Assembly: GCA_019914945.1 (NCBI GenBank)
Contig: CM034104.1
Coordinates: 7,752,501-7,816,500, forward strand
Reading direction: 5' to 3'
Source: Typha latifolia
Lineage: Eukaryota > Streptophyta > Magnoliopsida > Poales > Typhaceae
Length of the DNA stretch: 64,000 bases
Part shown: piece after piece, positions 59,818-64,000 of the stretch
How positions within the stretch are numbered: position 1 is the stretch's first letter
How the letters are laid out: each line of letters opens with the position of its first letter
Position numbers and translations under genes: made by a program
The notes under the pieces: generated by a model
Database searches by the model: none
Told to the model about the DNA's origin: nothing
Seen by the model: only the letters and a program-made list of their open reading frames with translations

Positions 59818-61918
59818 TTTCTTATTTCTATTTCTTCTTCCTTTCTTTCCCTCAGCTCCCCTCCCCCTCTTCTTCTTCTCCTTCTCCTCCCTTCTTCTTC
59901 TTCTTCTTCTTCTTCTTCTTCTTCTTCTTCTTCTTCTTCTTCTTCTTCTTCTTCTTCTTCTTCTTCTTCTTCTGCTTTCCTTCTTTTTTTTCTTCCTCCT
60001 TGGCTTCTACTTCTTCTTTTTCTTCTTCGCGCACAGTCTTAGGGCTCGGCCGATCAGAGTAGCGATCGATCTTTGGCCGAGCCCAAAGACTTATGGCAGA
60101 TTTAATTAATTTATTAATTAATTATTTTATTTATGTTATTTATTTAGGTATTTTTCTTCTTAATTAATGCAAATAGATTATTTAGACATTAACTATTTTA
60201 ATAATATCATATATTCTTCAATATAATTTTATTAATGATAATTTTATAATTAATGATTAATTAGGTATAAATATAGGTAATACTTATATTTATTTATTTA
60301 TTTATATATCTATTAGATTAATAGATAGATTTGTAAATTATAATTATTAGATTTGTATTCTAATACCCTCATCATATATATTTTAAGTATTTCTATTAAT
60401 TTTATGATTATTCTACAACAAATAAAATACTAAGCTTATTTAGTTATTTATTTATTATTTCATCGAGTAAAGATTGCATTGTCCCTAATTAAACAAGATA
60501 GTGTATGAATTATAAAATTAATTATAATTAGACCTTGTCTATACTTATTTAGCCTTTATTTTATTTTATAATTATATATTTAGAAATACTCTCATATAAA
60601 AGGAAACATGCCTCTTCTCCTTATGTTATAACTAACATTTTATAATAATAATAGAATTATAGTATTTGAATCGTATCTATATTATAAACCTAGTTATGTC
60701 ATAAAAAATAAAGAAAAGTGATTCTAAACCTAATAAACCTTTATATTTTAACTTAATTAATTTTAATTAGATAAACGGCTAACATCATACTACTTAAATA
60801 TTTCAGATCCGGAACCCCCTTATTTGAGACCCCGTGAACCTTGCTAGCGATGAGTGTCAATCGGTTACTTGACGGACGTGAGAGATGCGTGGTTTGTGTC
60901 TTCGATCCAGACGGTGAGTAGTCTTATCCCTTAGACGCCTTTCTCAAATTAAGTTATATTATATATTTATGTACATGCATGTTTTGGCCTCCAGTATGAT
61001 TATATAATTTTATATCTAGAGATGATTACAGTCGAGCATATTTTATCATGCATTCAATTATGCTGATTTGGGATATGAGTACATTGGTGATATCATAGCA
61101 TGGTCATGGTCGGCATGCATTATGTGTCATATTTGAGAGAGAGTTATGATGATGGTATGACATGGAGATTTATTTATACATTGTCGATGATTATATATTC
61201 TACCAGTTTTGACATGACATGTTATCTATTTTTCATTTATGTATTATTGAGGAACATTCATATACTCATTCATGACATGATGCTCTTTCTGATTCATATT
61301 ATCTAGTACATGATTTACTCTCTATTTGACATCACTGATTCGGGGTAAGGTCTATTCACTGAGCCTTTTGCTCATGACTCTCTTTATTTCTTTTTAACCC
61401 CCTCAGATACGTGGTATGTGATAGCGACTTGAGATATCTTGAGAAGATATTTTAGAGCGATGATGAGGTGAGCTATAGATGCGAGACGGTTTAGATGATA
61501 ATTTATATAAGAATTGAGTTGTATTAGTATTTGATATTTGTACACTGTTGTATTAGATGATGAATTGTATAATACAGGTTGAATCATAGTGTACTCTTAT
61601 ATTAGTCGTTTTAGTTGTATCTTGATGGTTTGTTGTAGCCTGTGTGGGTCCTGGCAGATTATGTAGTGGTTTAATGTATATTATTGTGGACTGGAATATT
61701 CATATGTTAACAGGTTTATTTGGTTAATAATATGATTTAATTGGTGATGGGTTATGTAATTATGGATATGTTAGCAGGTAGTATTTGATGATGTCATAAT
61801 TGTATGTGTACAGGAGAGTATCTGTGCGTGACGGGTCCCGCCCGTCCTGTCGCGTGCGCCGCGCGTGCCGTGTGGGCGTGTGGGCATGCACGTGCTCGTG
61901 CCGGGCGGGGGCGTTACA
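59232..61918 (+). mobile_element. Family X element, copy X6, complete
   Basis: A 2,687-bp copy from TGTAACAAACCAATC (59232) to ...GGGCGGGGGCGTTACA (61918). It has the extended hairpin (59272-59318), CT tract (about 59600-59644), GC-rich core (about 59646-59735), two TTC tracts (about 59779-59815 and 59893-59973), the AT-rich body and the GC-rich tip. The minisatellite region is absent (deletion near 61095, where the body jumps from TACATTGGTGATAT to CATAGCATGG), which explains the shorter length. The left flank is copia and the right flank is gypsy gag, with no target duplication (TCTTT versus TGTGT). Confidence 0.85.
59893..59973 (+). repeat. (TTC)n microsatellite in X6
   Basis: About 27 TTC units. 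It is the counterpart of the GAA tract at 14685-14769. Confidence 0.95.
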
Positions 61919-63540
61919 TGTGTACTCCCCGAATTGATGAGGATGTGCACACAATGCTTTCTAATGAGTCCGTCTACCCGTAACGTCCTCGGCGCGGAAG
62001 TACCCGAACATGCATGCATCGATATTTCAGCTTGGATATCTTCCTCAATGCCCTCCACAACGACCTCCTCTTGGGTCTCCTCTAGACACTCTCTATCATC
62101 ATCAATCTCATCATCCTCCTTAGGACCATCGATAAGCTTCACACTCCCGATCGGTTTAGAACATCGATGACCGTGGGTGAAACACTCATCACATCGAAAG
62201 CAAAGGCCCTTCGCTCTTCGCTCCTCCACCTGCGCAGGTGTGAGAGTTTGACCGGGGGGTCTTGTGCCTCCTCTAATGTCGGAAGAAGGTCTCAAACTTG
62301 GTCATGGTCTAGTACTCACAGTAGCTGTTTTTGAAACCGCAAAATTTCTAGCCGGCGTTCTAGGTGCAAACCGCCCATCTCGGTTGCCCCAATTGGTTTT
62401 CGCTGCCATCTTTAGAGCCCTATGCTTTTGTTCCATCCTCACGGCCTTCTCTAAGGCCTCCTCAAGAGTAGTAGGACATAGAGCACGAACATCTGCTTGT
62501 ATCTCCTCTAGCAGCCCTGAAATAAATATACTCATCAATGTACGTTCGGGCCACGGTGGCTCACAATAACTACTAACTTTTTCAAACTCAGCTTGATACT
62601 CCAATACGGTAGTCCTTTGAACTATCTTGCTTAATGTGGTAGCAAAATCCTCATATGCCGCTATCCCAAATCTACGTATAATCTTCCTACAAAAATCAGC
62701 CCATCCGATAAATTCACCACCACGAATTACCGATTTATACCAAAGCAATGCCGTTCCTTAGAGGTGAAAGCTTGCCATCTGGACTTTTGCATCTTCCGCT
62801 GTACCTTGACAATAAAAATATTGTTCAACTTGAAACACCCAATCCGTTGGATCACCGCCTTGTAATTTTGAAAAGTCTAAGCGTGTGGTTCTCCCCTGAA
62901 TAACGTTGTCAGGTTCGCAAAAGATCCTTGGTTCAAGTCTAAACCTTTGTGCATATTGATCACCTTCTCTAAATCCTCGAGCACGTCCATCACTAACTCC
63001 ATAGGGATCAACCTCATCCTCATAGTGCCAATCCTCCTCATTGACGAAGCACACCGGTGCCACACGCCTCTCAGGTTCCACCACCGCCAATCTTGGATTT
63101 TGTAACGGAGGTGGAGGATGATGTGTAGGCATAGGTAAGATTGGATCATTGACACTCATATGACGCACCTGGACTTGTGGGGTATTGATTCGATGAGGTC
63201 CCACCACTAGTCCTTCTTGAAACTCCGTTTGTCGTCGAGGAGATGACGAACCCAATCGATTCATGATATATTCCTTGAATTCATTGTGATCTTTTTATAT
63301 ATTGTCAACTCTATGCAACAATATTTGGAACATGCCCTTTAGTTCATCCATATTCAAACCCATGGACGTTGGTTGACACGGTCCTCCCATGGTCGCTCCA
63401 AAGGAATCAGCCTCACGGTGAGGATCATCATGCATTGAGTCCTCCCTTGTCGGTGTCCTCTCCATAGGTCTCCTTATTGATGTCATCTTCCTTGTTTCAA
63501 CCATTAATGGAGGTCTGAGGTTCGCCTGCTCTGATACCAA
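61919..63540 (-). pseudogene. Ty3/gypsy gag and protease start, minus strand, lightly damaged
   Basis: Gag begins at ATG 63540. Capsid signatures include RLDFSKLQGGDPTDWVFQVEQYF-type sequence (about 62815-62885) and FCRKIIRRFG. A CCHC zinc knuckle (CFRCDECFTHGHRC) is at about 62161-62202. The protease entry reads LINSGSTH at about 61925-61950, with Asn in place of the catalytic Asp. Only three stops: TAA about 63292-63294, TAA 62758-62760 and TGA 62302-62304, the first and third being simple C to T changes. It breaks off right after GSTH where family X begins. It is clearly younger than the gypsy B copy at 1986-6116. Confidence 0.85.
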
Positions 63541-63601
63541 ATTGTTAAGGCTCTGATACCAATGATAGGCTCTGATACCAAAATTTTATGTTCTGGAACC
63601 A
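63528..63601 (-). repeat. Primer-binding site repeated three to four times
   Basis: GCTCTGATACCA, the complement of TGGTATCAGAGC, occurs exactly at 63528-63539, 63550-63561 and 63569-63580, and a worn version (TTCTGGAACCA) at 63591-63601. The spacing is about 20 bp. The one nearest gag fits the normal primer site of the minus-strand gypsy element. Confidence 0.88.
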
Positions 63602-63727
63602 AAATATCAGCTACGGAATAATTCCTTAAGATCTGAATTTATTGCAGGAATTAGTCCGCGCAACCGTGGAAAAATATTCGTCAGATGTTCTCTGTTAGTC
63701 AGAAAATTACAAACCCAATTGGGTTGG
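63602..63727. other. Remnant between primer sites and LTR copy 3
   Basis: About 125 bp, probably part of the 5' LTR of the minus-strand gypsy cut by insertion of LTR copy 3. No diagnostic end was found. Confidence 0.35.
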
Positions 63728-64000
63728 TGATACGATTCGGACTTCACCGACGTCGTCTCGAGCATGGATTCACTTTAGGAGTGTTTTTATTTCATGTTTT
63801 AGTGTTTAATTTCCATTAAAATAAGTTTTCTGTAAGTCGCGTTCGAACGCGGGTGGAGTGAGTTCGAACGCGGTTTGTGAACGGGGTTGAGAACGTGGAG
63901 AAAAGAATGTACTGTGCGTTCGAACGCGGTGCGTTCGAACGCACTGTGAACGCCTGCATTGCGTTCGCAAATACCGACAGGCGCGTTCAATCACGCGTTC
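63728..64000 (+). mobile_element. LTR, family 1, copy 3 (cut by window end)
   Basis: TGATACGATTCGG at 63728 and then near-identity with copies 1 and 2 through the TTCGAA palindrome cluster, including an extra GCGGTGCGTTCGAACGC unit near 63918-63940. It continues past the window. Confidence 0.9.

Overview
This window is nuclear DNA from a plant, probably a flowering plant with a repeat-rich genome. The evidence is one spliced plant-specific SR splicing-factor gene (RS2Z type), plant Ty3/gypsy and Ty1/copia retrotransposons with the usual tRNA-iMet primer site, an L1-like LINE, AT-rich introns, and pseudogene pieces of plant CAMTA and transaldolase genes. I cannot name the species. No bacterial, organellar or CRISPR-type feature was seen.

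Layout. Positions 1-6.1 kb hold two decayed gypsy bodies sharing one LTR (1089-1969). A 602-bp LTR of another family follows (6117-6718). From 7.5 to 11.2 kb is a decayed copia element carrying a MITE. From 11.6 to 29.2 kb are head-to-tail and nested copies of one long non-coding TG...CA element, called family X here, with a second copy of the first LTR type at 22019-22947. From 29.2 to 37.3 kb is a repeat-poorer island with the only apparently intact host gene, RS2Z (CDS exons within 33570-35989, minus-80-bp neighbour MITE upstream). From 37.3 to 42.2 kb are X fragments and a LINE. From 42.8 to 45.1 kb is a broken CAMTA copy beside an orphan exon. A G-poor AT-rich tract (46.2-48.5 kb) leads to another full X element (48516-51458). 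From 51.7 to 53.6 kb are gypsy remnants, at 54.8-55.3 kb a transaldolase fragment, and at 55.4-59.2 kb a fairly young copia element on the minus strand. An X element (59232-61918) and a minus-strand gypsy gag (61919-63540) follow, and a third copy of the first LTR type is cut by the window end.

The dominant theme is family X. At least ten full or partial copies cover about 37% of the window. Each runs from an AT-rich end (TGTAAYAACC) to a GC- and CpG-rich end (...GGCGTTACA), has no coding capacity, and carries a conserved hairpin or perfect palindrome, a CT block and a TTC block at fixed places, and a tandem hairpin minisatellite that comes as 2 or 6 units. They look most like very long solo LTRs or non-autonomous LTR elements, but that is inference. 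All positions and translations were read by eye; no alignment or database search was run.
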